A stretch of 64,000 bases of DNA from an uncultured Emticicia sp. (GCF_937903345.1 NZ_CALCZQ010000045.1:28561-92560), one strand, 5' to 3'. Positions 1 to 9,637 are shown, counted from the first letter of the stretch. Translations and numbers: made by a program. The notes: generated from the sequence alone by a model not told the origin.

Positions 1-300
1 TTAAACTCCGGAACTTAAACTCTATTTTCGATTCCAAATAAAGATAAATGGACAATAATTTTACATTCAGAACTTGGCCAATGGGGCGATTTTGAATATG
101 ATGCAAGAAAAAATATTCTAATTTAGGAGACAACAGTAAAATACAATTACGAAATGTACTAAGGTTTTATTATTAAATATGAAGAAATAAAAAATGGATT
201 TAATACGCTATTATTATGGGATAATGTTGAGGTTACTGTGCCTATTCAAAAATTTGGAGACTTAAATAAATACTTAAAGAGGAAGTCTAGAAGAGGTTAG
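1..300 (+). pseudogene. decayed DUF2911-type protein gene, 3' part
   Basis: Frame 1 from the window edge to the TAG at 298-300 reads like the C-terminal half of a DUF2911 protein. It has the family-like stretch FSIPNKDKWTIILHSELGQW (codons 28-87), then GDFEYDA, and near the end LLLWDNVEVTVPI. In-frame stops interrupt it at 16-18 (TAA), 124-126 (TAG) and 160-162 (TAA), yet the same frame stays family-like across all three, so these look like point nonsense mutations rather than frameshifts. The 5' end lies outside the window. The terminal stop overlaps the 3' end of the convergent metalloprotease gene. The family match is from memory of the DUF2911 pattern. Confidence 0.6.
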
Positions 301-1574
301 TAGAAAACTAATTTCTTTTGGACAACTTGTAGTTTTGAGGTAACCCTAATTATATAAACTCCAGGTGTTATATTTCCTTTAGGTAGGGTAATAATTGTAC
401 TTGGCAAATCTTTGTAAGATTGGTTATAAACTTCTCTGCCAAAAATATCTCGAATTACTAAGTCAAAGTCCTGAAAATCAGGCAGTAGTACTTGAAATTG
501 AGAACTTGAAATAGGTAAAGGATTTTCAAAATTTACTTGTAATACATTTGATGGTGGCAATTGAAACTTTGCATAATTCAATACCCTTTTGCGACGTTTA
601 CTAAGGTCAAGTGCTGCTCTTATGCGTTGCTTTTGCCCTTGTGTAAAAATATTCATACAGGAATCTGGAGAGTAATCCATATAGTTTTCAATCATATTTC
701 GCGTACGTATTCCAGTACAATTTGAAAAAACATCAATACATAAAGCTGAAATATTTGAGGTAGTCGTCACGGGAGTATCTGCAACATAGTCAGTTCCACA
801 GCGTTGGTTACCCCAAGTATGATATAAACCCATCCAATGCCCAATTTCATGAGTCACGGTTCGTCCAAAACTATATAAACCAAATTTGTTAGTTCCAATT
901 TTTCTACCAAAAACAGTGTAATCAATAAAAACACCATCTAATCTTTCATCAGAATCTAGATCCAAACCTTCAATCGTTTCAGAAAACGGAAATTCCCCAT
1001 ATCCTATAATACCCGAACTCAAAGGTGCGACCCATACATTGAGGTATTTGTTGCTATCCCAATAAGATAAATTTGATATTGCTTGTCGCTCATTATCATT
1101 TACAATATTGAAACTTGTTTTTGGAGAATACACTCTTTTTATACCAGAAGATGGATTTCCAGACGGGTCAATATTTGCTAAAAAAAACTCAATTTCTACA
1201 TCAGCTCCAACCGGATTATTATTAAATCCGGGCGTCCCTTCTTTTTTACGATAATCTTCATTGAGTACCTTTATTTGTGAATAAATCTGTTCGTCAGTAA
1301 TATTACTTCCTGCAATTAAGCCATTAATCTGATTATGAATAACATGCACTACAACTGGTATTCTAATAATTTCAGCGGCAACCCGAAATTTCTTTTGCAA
1401 GTTTATCTGATTTTCAAGTTCTTGTTCATATCTCATTTTTCTGATTGAATATTGAGCATTGGAAGTCTTAGCAACTGAATCACAGAATTCATTCGCACAG
1501 GATCGTACTTTTTGTGCCAAAGAATCCAAAAATAATGTGGCAAAAAATACTGAGATAAAAATTTTTTTCTTCAT
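297..1574 (-). CDS. secreted M43-family zinc metalloprotease with T9SS sorting domain
   Basis: A 425-residue exported metalloprotease of the pregnancy-associated plasma protein A (M43) family. A signal peptide fills residues 1-20 (ending SLAQ). The catalytic motif HEIGHWMGLYH lies at 242-252 and fits the metzincin HExxHxxGxxH zinc site. The Met-turn follows at NYMDY (297-301). Residues about 345-425 form a type IX secretion C-terminal domain, with DIFGREV near its middle and a TPGVYIIRV-type ending. It should therefore be exported to the periplasm, moved across the outer membrane by T9SS, and either anchored or released. It lies 54 bp downstream of the PhoH gene on the same strand and may be co-transcribed. 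The substrate is unknown. Confidence 0.88.
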   Translation of the reverse strand: MKKKIFISVFFATLFLDSLAQKVRSCANEFCDSVAKTSNAQYSIRKMRYEQELENQINLQKKFRVAAEIIRIPVVVHVIHNQINGLIAGSNITDEQIYSQIKVLNEDYRKKEGTPGFNNNPVGADVEIEFFLANIDPSGNPSSGIKRVYSPKTSFNIVNDNERQAISNLSYWDSNKYLNVWVAPLSSGIIGYGEFPFSETIEGLDLDSDERLDGVFIDYTVFGRKIGTNKFGLYSFGRTVTHEIGHWMGLYHTWGNQRCGTDYVADTPVTTTSNISALCIDVFSNCTGIRTRNMIENYMDYSPDSCMNIFTQGQKQRIRAALDLSKRRKRVLNYAKFQLPPSNVLQVNFENPLPISSSQFQVLLPDFQDFDLVIRDIFGREVYNQSYKDLPSTIITLPKGNITPGVYIIRVTSKLQVVQKKLVFY

Positions 1575-1628
1575 AAATTAATAGACGAAGAGAAGAATAA
1601 AATTGGTTGCAAAACCGCCCAAAACGTT

Positions 1629-2579
1629 TTAATTGCCTTCAGCCTTTTCGTAGGCTTTTAGTATATCCCTAACCAATTTGTGTCGAACAACATCTCGATC
1701 ATCTAATTCGATGAAGCCAATTCCTTTAATGTCTTTTAAAATATGCAAGGCTTCATTCAAACCAGATTTTTGTTTTATTGGCAAATCTATTTGGGTTTTA
1801 TCACCTGTTATAATTGCCTTTGAAAGCGGCCCCATACGAGTTAAAAACATTTTAATTTGCATTGGAGTAGTATTTTGGGCTTCATCAAGCAAGATAAAGG
1901 CATTATTGAGTGTTCGTCCACGCATGTAAGCGAGGGGGGCAATCTCAATCGTTCGATTTTCTATATAAAACTTTAATTTCTCTGACTGAATCATATCTTC
2001 AAGAGCATCATAAATTGGTCTGAGATATGGGTCAATCTTTTCTTTCAAATCGCCAGGCAAAAATCCAAGATTTTCTCCAGCTTCAACTGCTGGCCGAGTT
2101 ATTATTATTTTTTTTACTTGCTTGTCTTTTAAAGCTCTGACGGCTAATGCGACGGCTGTATATGTTTTTCCAGTTCCAGCCGGACCTGTCGCAAACATTA
2201 TATCAAAGTTCCGAGATGCTTCAACCATCCTTTTTTGATTGGCTGTTTTTGCTTTGATAGCATTCCCTTTTGTCCCAACCAAAATTGTTTCATCATCAGG
2301 TGTTAGGTGTGTTGCCGAATCAGAATCTTCTTTTATATAATTTTTAACTTGATCTATAGAAATACGATTATATTTTCGCAAATGTTCAATCATCGCTTCT
2401 AATACATCAGAGATTCGATTAACCTCTTCAGTATTGCCTTTTATCAATATCTGATTTCCTCTAGAAATTATCTTACTCATTGGAAATGCTCCAGCAAGTT
2501 CTTTGATATTGACGTTTTCTACCCCAAGAAAATCAGTTAATGAAATTTCTTCTTCTAATGTAAATACTTTATCTGTCAA
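1629..2579 (-). CDS. PhoH-family ATPase
   Basis: A cytoplasmic P-loop ATPase of the PhoH family, thought to act in RNA metabolism. The N-terminal part holds a KH-like segment (ISRGNQILIKGNTEEV). The ATPase domain has Walker A GPAGTGKT and Walker B ILLDEAQN. The frame is open to an ATG at 2672, but the first 31 residues of that longer version are hydrophobic and unlike the family, which normally opens with a short lead into KVFTLEEE. I chose the TTG at 2579-2577 (MTDKVFTLEEE), giving 316 residues, the usual family length. The upstream 247 bp separates it from divergent dnaB. Identity is secure; the start is inferred. Confidence 0.85.
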   Translation of the reverse strand: MTDKVFTLEEEISLTDFLGVENVNIKELAGAFPMSKIISRGNQILIKGNTEEVNRISDVLEAMIEHLRKYNRISIDQVKNYIKEDSDSATHLTPDDETILVGTKGNAIKAKTANQKRMVEASRNFDIMFATGPAGTGKTYTAVALAVRALKDKQVKKIIITRPAVEAGENLGFLPGDLKEKIDPYLRPIYDALEDMIQSEKLKFYIENRTIEIAPLAYMRGRTLNNAFILLDEAQNTTPMQIKMFLTRMGPLSKAIITGDKTQIDLPIKQKSGLNEALHILKDIKGIGFIELDDRDVVRHKLVRDILKAYEKAEGN

Positions 2580-2826
2580 AATAAAAAATATAATGTTTAA
2601 ATAATGTGAGAAATTAATTTTAGCGACCCAAATATTGGCAATAATGATTTCCATTTGTTTCCCAAAGGTCAAAAATTATTCACAAATTTGCTTATTTTTC
2701 CACAAAAAAAACTCTAATCTATAATTATTTATTGATTATCAGTGACTTACATCTAACACACATGATGTTTAAAAACAGATCGGTATTTTTAAACACCTTT
2801 TTTCTTCTTAACATTGTATTAATATT

Positions 2827-4449
2827 ATGGAAAAAACCTATCAAAATAATCCTACTGGTGGTGAAAACAACCAAAGAGGTTTCGGAAAGAATCTTTTTTT
2901 AGAAAGTTTCCGGAACGAATCGGGCAAACTACCCCCTCAAGCCATGGAGCTAGAAGAAGCGGTATTGGGTGCCTTAATGCTTGAAAAAGATGCTTTAACT
3001 TCAGTTGTAGATATTCTTCAACCATCAAGCTTCTACAAAGAAGCCCACCAAAGAATTTACAATTCGATTCTTCAATTATTTGGTAAATCAGAACCAATTG
3101 ACATGCTAACAGTTACAACTCAGTTGAGAAGTAATGGTGAACTTGAATTTATTGGTGGAGCATCATATCTGGTAAAATTAACAAATAAAGTTAATTCGGC
3201 AGCGAATATTGAATTTCATGCACGTATTATTACACAATCTGCTATCAAGCGTGATATGATAAAAATTGCGGGTGAGATTCTGAAAGATGCCTATGAAGAT
3301 ACTACTGATGTATTTAATTTATTAGATAAAATTGAACAAAACTTCTTTGAAATTTCTGAAAGAAATATTCGAAAAAATTATGCAGATGCAAGCACAATTA
3401 TGCGTGCAACCATTGAAGAGTTAGAAAAAAAGAAGAATAATAAAGATGGGCTCACCGGTGTAGCAAGTGGTTTTACGGCACTTGACCGAATCACGAGTGG
3501 TTGGCAAAATACCGAACTTACAATCATAGCTGCAAGGCCTGCTATGGGAAAAACTGCATTTGTGGTTTCTGCTATGCGAAACGCAGCCGTAGAATGGGGA
3601 ATTCCTGTAGCGATGTTTTCACTGGAGATGTCTGCAACTCAATTGATGCTTCGTTTGATTTCGGCAGAAGCTGAAATAGACAGTAACAAACTGCGAAAAG
3701 GAAAACTAGAAAATCATGAATGGGTTCAACTTCACCAAAAAATAAAGAACCTGTCTTCAGCTCCAATATATATTGATGATACCCCCGCCCTATCAATTTT
3801 GGAAATGCGTGCTAAGTGTCGTCGATTGAAAGCTCAGTTTGACATTGGCTTAGTTATCATTGACTATTTGCAATTAATGACCGCGGAGAGTGGTGGCGGA
3901 GGAAAAGGAAATCGTGAACAAGAAATTGCAGCAATTTCGAGGGCAATGAAAAACCTTGCAAAAGAAATCAATGTGCCTGTAATTGCTCTTTCACAGTTAA
4001 GTCGTGCTGTTGAGACTCGTGGAGGTGATAAACGTCCGCAACTTTCCGATTTACGTGAATCGGGTTCAATTGAGCAAGATGCCGATATGGTCATGTTTTT
4101 GTATCGACCAGAATACTACAAAATAACACAAGACGAACAAGGAAATTCAACAGAAGGAATTGGCGAAGTAATCATAGCCAAAAACAGAAGTGGTGATGTT
4201 GATACTGTAAAACTCAAATTTATAGGTAAATACACCAAGTTTACTGACTTGGATGGTTTTTATACTCCACTTCCTGGACAAGATAATTTTGGTGATTTTA
4301 ATGCACCAAAACCAATAAATACTGCTAGTGCATTGGATAATTTTGAGAAAAACGTAGCCCCAAACATTGGTACAGGAGGAACTGTAACACTTGGTAGCAA
4401 GGCGAATCAACCAAGAAATTTGGATGCAGAAACTGATTTTCCATTCTAA
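2827..4449 (+). CDS. dnaB: replicative DNA helicase DnaB
   Basis: The hexameric helicase that unwinds DNA 5'-3' ahead of the replisome and binds primase. The N-terminal domain (about residues 35-140) includes PPQAMELEEAVLGALM. After a linker, the RecA-like domain begins near 205, with Walker A ARPAMGKTAF at about 236-245 and Walker B LVIIDYLQLM near 340. SQLSRAVETR and LRESGSIEQDAD are the usual helicase motifs. Residues about 475-540 form a glycine/asparagine-rich, probably disordered tail typical of Bacteroidota. No intein interrupts it. murI follows 22 bp downstream, so the two are probably co-transcribed. Confidence 0.97.
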   Translation: MEKTYQNNPTGGENNQRGFGKNLFLESFRNESGKLPPQAMELEEAVLGALMLEKDALTSVVDILQPSSFYKEAHQRIYNSILQLFGKSEPIDMLTVTTQLRSNGELEFIGGASYLVKLTNKVNSAANIEFHARIITQSAIKRDMIKIAGEILKDAYEDTTDVFNLLDKIEQNFFEISERNIRKNYADASTIMRATIEELEKKKNNKDGLTGVASGFTALDRITSGWQNTELTIIAARPAMGKTAFVVSAMRNAAVEWGIPVAMFSLEMSATQLMLRLISAEAEIDSNKLRKGKLENHEWVQLHQKIKNLSSAPIYIDDTPALSILEMRAKCRRLKAQFDIGLVIIDYLQLMTAESGGGGKGNREQEIAAISRAMKNLAKEINVPVIALSQLSRAVETRGGDKRPQLSDLRESGSIEQDADMVMFLYRPEYYKITQDEQGNSTEGIGEVIIAKNRSGDVDTVKLKFIGKYTKFTDLDGFYTPLPGQDNFGDFNAPKPINTASALDNFEKNVAPNIGTGGTVTLGSKANQPRNLDAETDFPF

Positions 4450-4471
4450 CGATAACAAATCTTTTAAATAA

Positions 4472-5254
4472 ATGATTGGTGTATTTGATTCTGGAATTGG
4501 CGGATTAACTTTATTACATGAAATTATTAGACAATTACCTAATGAGCAATATTGTTATTATGCCGATACTGAAAACGTACCATATAGCACCAAAAGTGAA
4601 GAACAAATAAAAGAATACGTAGCAAATGCAGTTAATTATTTTCTACAACGAAAAGTAAAAACCATTGTCTTGGCCTGTAATACTGCTACCAATGTTTGTA
4701 TTGAAGATTTACGGAGTAGATTAAATTTACCGATTATTGCAATACAGCCAGCTGTAAAAGTTGCCGTTGACCATGATAAAAGTAAACTAAATTCGCAAAA
4801 AAAAAACATTTTAGTCTGTGCCACTCCAATCACTTTACGTTCGTTTCGATTTCAAAAATTGATCAATTCACTTAATGCAGATAGGATTGTTGAAAGAATG
4901 GCTTTGCCAGAATTAGTTAAACTCGCCGAAAGAGAAGAATTTGGGCAACCAGCCGAAGATTATATTAAGGAAACACTCCAACAAATTGATATTTCAAAAT
5001 TTGGTTCAATAGTACTTGGTTGCACACATTTTACTTATTTTGAACCAATATTTTACAAATTGGCTCCAGAATTAAGTCTTTTTGATGGCAATGAAGGCAC
5101 AGCTCGGCATCTAAAAAACATATTGGAAAAACTAAATTTAATATCTCTTAAAGAAGAGACTCCATGTTTAATTGAATATATAGAATCTGGGAAACCTTCT
5201 AAAAACCTTGAGCGTTTTCAACGTTATATTGATCGAATTGAAAAATTAACCTAA
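4472..5254 (+). CDS. murI: glutamate racemase
   Basis: A cofactor-independent racemase making D-glutamate for peptidoglycan. The protein is 260 residues, normal for the family. It opens with the canonical FDSGIGGLTLL, including the conserved Asp and Ser. The two catalytic cysteines are Cys69 in VLACNTATN and Cys184 in LGCTHFTYF, one in each half of the pseudo-symmetric fold. The gene starts 22 bp after dnaB and is probably expressed with it. A 666-bp gene-free stretch follows. Confidence 0.95.
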   Translation: MIGVFDSGIGGLTLLHEIIRQLPNEQYCYYADTENVPYSTKSEEQIKEYVANAVNYFLQRKVKTIVLACNTATNVCIEDLRSRLNLPIIAIQPAVKVAVDHDKSKLNSQKKNILVCATPITLRSFRFQKLINSLNADRIVERMALPELVKLAEREEFGQPAEDYIKETLQQIDISKFGSIVLGCTHFTYFEPIFYKLAPELSLFDGNEGTARHLKNILEKLNLISLKEETPCLIEYIESGKPSKNLERFQRYIDRIEKLT

Positions 5255-5920
5255 ATTTTTTCGCATCATAAAATCATCTATCCAAAATTCCCTATATTGA
5301 ATATTATTTTATAATTTCAAAAACAACATTTTTTTTAATCGAACTTTATAGCAAAGGTTAAAGATCAAATCTACATTCCTCCTTCCAAAAATCTTCACAT
5401 TTTATTGATTAATGTGTTTTTTTTAAAATTAGAATAAAATACTTTTTTTGTTCGAAAGAATCCTTTTTATTAACAATTAATATTTAGCAAATAACATTAC
5501 ATTATCTGATAAATACTGCATTATAATGCTTAAAAATTGTTCAAATTCTCTGCTAAAAAAACTACCGATTTAAATTTAATTTATCACAAGTTATGGCCAA
5601 ATATTTTCTAAAATATTTCACAAGCTATTAGACAATTTTAATCTATACAACAATGTGATATTAATATTAATAGATATAGTTTTATCGACTTGGTAAACCT
5701 CTTAAGTCTTTTATATTAGTCCTTTAACAACAACCTAAGTTTAATAATCAATTTCTCTAATCACTTTAATATCTTTGTGTGTGGCAATTTTGTATGTTAA
5801 ATTTATCAATTTTTCAAATTTGCCTTCAAATTTATGGTATGCTTGCATATCATTTTGTTAATTTGTATTTAATTTATTGAGAATTTGAATTGACCAAAAC
5901 CAGGTTCGCAACACAAAAAT
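5255..5920. other. AT-rich intergenic region, no gene seen
   Basis: This 666-bp stretch between murI and surE is very AT-rich, with stops in all frames and no recognisable RNA gene or clear terminator hairpin. Its 3' end should carry the surE promoter (see the -7 candidate at 5770). I see nothing else supportable in it. Confidence 0.5.
5770..5777 (+). promoter_or_regulatory. candidate -7 element for surE
   Basis: TATCTTTG matches the Bacteroidota sigma-ABfr -7 consensus TAnnTTTG. It lies about 144 bp upstream of the surE ATG. No good -33 TTTG is visible 19-21 bp upstream, so the support is limited. Confidence 0.3.
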
Positions 5921-6688
5921 ATGAAACCACTAATATTAGTTACAAACGACGATGGCATTACATCAAAAGGCATTTCAGTTTTGATTGAAGTAATGAAGAA
6001 AATTGGAGAGGTATTTATAGTTGCACCGGATAGCCCAAATTCGGGAATGGGTCATGCAATAACAGTTGATAGTACAATTCATGTCAAGAAAAATAAAATA
6101 TACAAAAATGTTGAGGCATATGAATGCTCTGGCACTCCAGCCGATTGTGTAAAATTAGCAAAACATCACTTTTTGAAAGACCGAAAAATTGACCTGGTGG
6201 TCAGCGGCATCAACCATGGTTTAAATTCTTCAATCTCAGTTTTATATTCCGGTACCATGTCAGCAGCTGTAGAAGGAGCAATTGAAGGCATTCCGTCTAT
6301 TGGCTTTTCGCTTGATGATTTTAAATATGATGCTGAATTTTCGCATATAAAACGATGGATAAAAAGGATTACTGAGAAATCTTTGGCAAATGAGTTTCCT
6401 GCCAATGTAGCACTAAATGTCAATTTTCCGAAATACTCTGAAAATCCAATTAAAGGAATTAAAATTTGTCGCCAAACTAATGGTTATTGGCACGAAGAGT
6501 TTGATGCAAGAACTGACCCACACGGCAGACCATACTTTTGGATGGGCGGAGATTTTGTAAACCATGAGCCTAACACCGAAGGAACGGATTTATACGCACT
6601 TGAAAATAATTACGTATCTATTGTTCCAGTACACTATGATATGACAGCTCATAAATCAATCAAAGATTTAAAACGTTGGAAATTATAA
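5921..6688 (+). CDS. surE: 5'/3'-nucleotidase SurE
   Basis: A metal-dependent nucleotidase that dephosphorylates nucleoside 5'- and 3'-monophosphates, acting in stationary-phase survival and nucleotide salvage. The N-terminus ILVTNDDGITSKGI carries the conserved Asp-Asp metal ligands (residues 10-11). It is followed by VAPDSPNSGMGHAIT and VVSGINHGLN, both family signatures. The 255-residue length is normal. It is separated from the GH3-type gene by 141 bp and may be transcribed alone. Confidence 0.95.
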   Translation: MKPLILVTNDDGITSKGISVLIEVMKKIGEVFIVAPDSPNSGMGHAITVDSTIHVKKNKIYKNVEAYECSGTPADCVKLAKHHFLKDRKIDLVVSGINHGLNSSISVLYSGTMSAAVEGAIEGIPSIGFSLDDFKYDAEFSHIKRWIKRITEKSLANEFPANVALNVNFPKYSENPIKGIKICRQTNGYWHEEFDARTDPHGRPYFWMGGDFVNHEPNTEGTDLYALENNYVSIVPVHYDMTAHKSIKDLKRWKL

Positions 6689-6829
6689 TTTTCAAGATTC
6701 AAGTCACTGATTTAAAGCACTTTAAATAACAAGTAGATAGACATTAATACAGTTTTTCTACTCGTTTTTATTAAAATCTTACTATTTTTGGGATTGAAAG
6801 CCAATAAATAAAAAAATAAGACAAAGCAT

Positions 6830-8380
6830 ATGGCAGTTTTAGGAAGACTATTAAAAAGTAGTATCAAATTTACGAGTACAATTCAGCAAATAAGGAAGTT
6901 AAAACCTGCTAAATGGCAAAAAAAGGCCTTCACTAAATTATTATCAAAAGCTCGATATACACAGTTTGGCGAAAAATTTAATTTTGAAGAGATACTAAGC
7001 TCAGCAATTTTTGAAAATGGTGACGAGTTTTATGATAAGTTTAAAAAAAATGTACCAATATATGATTATACAAAAATTTATAATGAGTGGTGGTATAAAG
7101 CTAGGTTAGGTGAAAAAAATGTTTGTTGGCCTGGAAAAGTAAAGTATTTTGCCCTCAGTTCAGGCACCTCTGATGCCGCCTCAAAGGCAATTCCAGTAAC
7201 AAAAGATATGATTAAGGCCATTCAACGAACAAGTATCAATCAAATTATTACACTTGGACAATATACTGAACTACCAGCGGATTTATACGAAAAAGGCTAT
7301 TTGATGTTAGGTGGAAGTACTGCTCTAAACGAAGTGGACTCTCATTATGAAGGCGATTTAAGTGGTATTACAACAGGTACAATACCTATCTGGTTTCAAA
7401 ATTTTTATAAACCAGGACAGAAAATATCAGCACTAAAAGATTGGGAAAATAAACTTGAAGATATTACTGTAAATGCTCCAAACTGGGACATAGGTTTCTT
7501 AGCAGGTGTACCTGCATGGCATACCATCTTGCTAGAACAAATTATTGATCGATACAAACTCAAAAATATTCATGAAATATGGCCAAATCTGACGGCTTTT
7601 GCTTGGGGTGGCGTTTCACTTGAACCATATAAACAAGGCCTTGAAAGATTATTTGGCAAGCCTGTAATTTACATCGAAACCTACATGGCTTCGGAGGGTT
7701 TTTTGGCATATCAAGACCGTCCAGATGGAAATCTACGTTTGGTGCTAAATCGAGGAATTTTCTTTGAGTTTATTCCGTTCAACGAAGACAACTTCGATGA
7801 AGATGGCAACTTAGTTTCCAATCCCGAAACCTTAATGGTTCAATATGTGGAAGAAGAAATTGATTATGCCCTTTTAATTTCTACTTGTGCTGGTGCTTGG
7901 CGTTATTTAATTGGCGATACAGTAAAATTTATCGATAAAAAACGCATGGAAATAAAGATAACTGGTCGAACCAAACATTTCTTAAGTCTCTGTGGCGAAC
8001 ATCTTTCAGTAGATAATATGAATCACGCCATTGAATTAGTATCAAAAGATTTAAGGCTTGATATTAGAGAATTTACCGTAATTGGCATCAAACACCCTCC
8101 ACTTTTTGCCCATCAATGGTACATAGCTACCGATGATAAAGTTGATGATAAACAATTATGTGAACTGATTGACCAAAAGATTTGTGAATTAAATGATGAT
8201 TATGCAGTTGAACGCAAACATGGCTTAAAAAACATCTTCGTAAAAGCACTTCCTAGCCAAGCATTTTATGACTGGATGAAACTAAAAGGAAAAGTTGGAG
8301 GACAACATAAATTTCCTAGAGTTTTGAAAGGGAAATTGGTTGATGAATGGCAAGAGTTTTTGAAAGAAAATTATTCATAA
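6830..8380 (+). CDS. GH3-family acyl-adenylate-forming protein
   Basis: A 516-residue member of the GH3 superfamily, named for plant auxin-responsive proteins. Plant members adenylate carboxylic acids and conjugate them to amino acids; the role of bacterial homologues is not established. The phosphate-binding segment FALSSGTSDAASK lies near residues 104-116. Further family signatures are AFAWGGVSLEPYK, YMASEGFLAYQ and YLIGDTVKF, with a C-terminal lid domain of about 120 residues. No signal peptide is present, so it should be cytoplasmic. The gene ends in a clear hairpin terminator and looks like a single-gene unit. The substrate cannot be deduced from the sequence. Confidence 0.85.
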   Translation: MAVLGRLLKSSIKFTSTIQQIRKLKPAKWQKKAFTKLLSKARYTQFGEKFNFEEILSSAIFENGDEFYDKFKKNVPIYDYTKIYNEWWYKARLGEKNVCWPGKVKYFALSSGTSDAASKAIPVTKDMIKAIQRTSINQIITLGQYTELPADLYEKGYLMLGGSTALNEVDSHYEGDLSGITTGTIPIWFQNFYKPGQKISALKDWENKLEDITVNAPNWDIGFLAGVPAWHTILLEQIIDRYKLKNIHEIWPNLTAFAWGGVSLEPYKQGLERLFGKPVIYIETYMASEGFLAYQDRPDGNLRLVLNRGIFFEFIPFNEDNFDEDGNLVSNPETLMVQYVEEEIDYALLISTCAGAWRYLIGDTVKFIDKKRMEIKITGRTKHFLSLCGEHLSVDNMNHAIELVSKDLRLDIREFTVIGIKHPPLFAHQWYIATDDKVDDKQLCELIDQKICELNDDYAVERKHGLKNIFVKALPSQAFYDWMKLKGKVGGQHKFPRVLKGKLVDEWQEFLKENYS

Positions 8381-8391
8381 AAGAAATATGC

Positions 8392-8428
8392 AAGGCATGA
8401 AATTTAATGTTCATGCCTTATTTGTTTT
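8392..8428 (+). terminator. intrinsic terminator after the GH3-type gene
   Basis: Arms at 8392-8401 (AAGGCATGAA) and 8410-8419 (TTCATGCCTT) pair perfectly over 10 bp around an 8-nt loop. A T-rich tract follows. It lies 11 bp after the stop codon. Confidence 0.75.
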
Positions 8429-8443
8429 GTAAATTTGAAACTT

Positions 8444-9586
8444 ATGATTTATCTTGATAATAACGCAACAACCAAAATCGACCCAAAAGTTTTGGAGGAA
8501 ATGTTGCCCTTCTTGACCGATAATTTTGCCAATGCAAGCTCAACTCACGCATTCGGACTCATTGCAAGCGAGGCTGTTAAAAATGCTCGTCAACAAATGG
8601 CTGATTTTATTGGTGCAGAAATACACGAAATCGTTTTTAAATCGGGTGCAACTGAGGCTATCAACTTAGCTATCAAGGGAGTAGCAGAAAATTATTCAAA
8701 CAAAGGTAAACATATTATTACGCTTCAAACTGAACATTCTGCCGTACTGGATGTCTGTAAATACCTCGAAACTAAAGGCTTTGAAATCTCTTTTCTTCCT
8801 GTAAAAAAAGATGGTTTGGTTGATATTGAAGTTTTTAAAGCGGCACTCCGAATTGATACTATTTTGGTTTCGGTGATGCTAGTTAATAACGAATTAGGAG
8901 TAATTCAGCCAATTGAAGAATTGGCAAAATTGACGCATGAAGTTGGTGCAATTTTTATGACCGATGGCACGCAGGCCGTTGGAAAATTAGATTTTAAAGT
9001 TGACGAACTCGACATTGATTTAATGGCGATGTCGGCACATAAATTTTATGGACCAAAAGGTGTTGGTGCTTTGTTTGTAAGGCAACGCCGACAAAAACGC
9101 ATCAAACTCGAAGCCTTGCTTCACGGTGGCGGACACGAGGGCGGTCGTCGTTCGGGAACGCTCAATGTGGCAGGAATTGTGGGCATGGGACAAGCAGCTG
9201 CACTTTGTCAGCAAAAAATAAAAGCCGAAACTAAAAGAATTGGAGCATTAAGAGATGATTTAGAAAAGTCTTTGCTCGAAATTCCGAATACTGAAGTAAA
9301 TGGCAATGCCGAAAATCGTTTGTATAACATGACCAATATCAAATTTGAAGGTTGCGATTCAGATGCTTTGATTATGGGTTTGCAAGATATTGCGGTTTCA
9401 AATGATTCGGCTTGTACTTCGGCATCGGTTGAGCCTTCTCATGTGTTGATGGCTTTGGGCATGACCGAAACCGAAGCATTTTCATGCATACGTTTTAGTT
9501 TTGGGCGATTCAATACGACTGATGAAGTATCCTCCGTGGTGGCGGCTGTGCACAAAGTGGTGGAGAATTTGAGGGCTTGGAATTGA
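8444..9586 (+). CDS. cysteine desulfurase, NifS/IscS/DndA type
   Basis: A class V PLP enzyme that moves cysteine sulfur onto an enzyme persulfide for FeS clusters, thiolation or DNA sulfuration. It opens with the typical IYLDNNATTKIDP. The PLP lysine is in SAHKFYGPKG (Lys200 of 380) and the persulfide cysteine in SNDSACTSAS (Cys324). The frame runs back to a TTG at 8435, but the ATG at 8444 gives the standard N-terminus, so I used that. A TAnnTTTG-like TAAATTTG sits at 8430-8437, very close to the start. It could be a general IscS. Lying just outside a Dnd-type operon, it could also serve as DndA; that is inference, because a convergent toxin-antitoxin pair lies between them. Confidence 0.92.
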   Translation: MIYLDNNATTKIDPKVLEEMLPFLTDNFANASSTHAFGLIASEAVKNARQQMADFIGAEIHEIVFKSGATEAINLAIKGVAENYSNKGKHIITLQTEHSAVLDVCKYLETKGFEISFLPVKKDGLVDIEVFKAALRIDTILVSVMLVNNELGVIQPIEELAKLTHEVGAIFMTDGTQAVGKLDFKVDELDIDLMAMSAHKFYGPKGVGALFVRQRRQKRIKLEALLHGGGHEGGRRSGTLNVAGIVGMGQAAALCQQKIKAETKRIGALRDDLEKSLLEIPNTEVNGNAENRLYNMTNIKFEGCDSDALIMGLQDIAVSNDSACTSASVEPSHVLMALGMTETEAFSCIRFSFGRFNTTDEVSSVVAAVHKVVENLRAWN

Positions 9587-9629
9587 AATACTGCCATTTG
9601 GAACGCATTTCGTTCCAAATGGCAGTATT
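9587..9629. terminator. perfect 19-bp hairpin between convergent genes
   Basis: Arms 9587-9605 and 9611-9629 are perfect reverse complements, with the 5-nt loop CATTT. The hairpin begins directly after the cysteine desulfurase stop and ends 8 bp before the convergent toxin gene. It can act as a bidirectional terminator, although the T-tracts are weak. A mobile palindromic repeat is the alternative. Confidence 0.6.
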
Positions 9630-9637
9630 AAACCAAC

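Noticed and set aside
9587..9629. Attachment site of an integrated element
   Set aside because: There is no integrase or tRNA nearby and no matching direct repeat at the other side of the dnd island.
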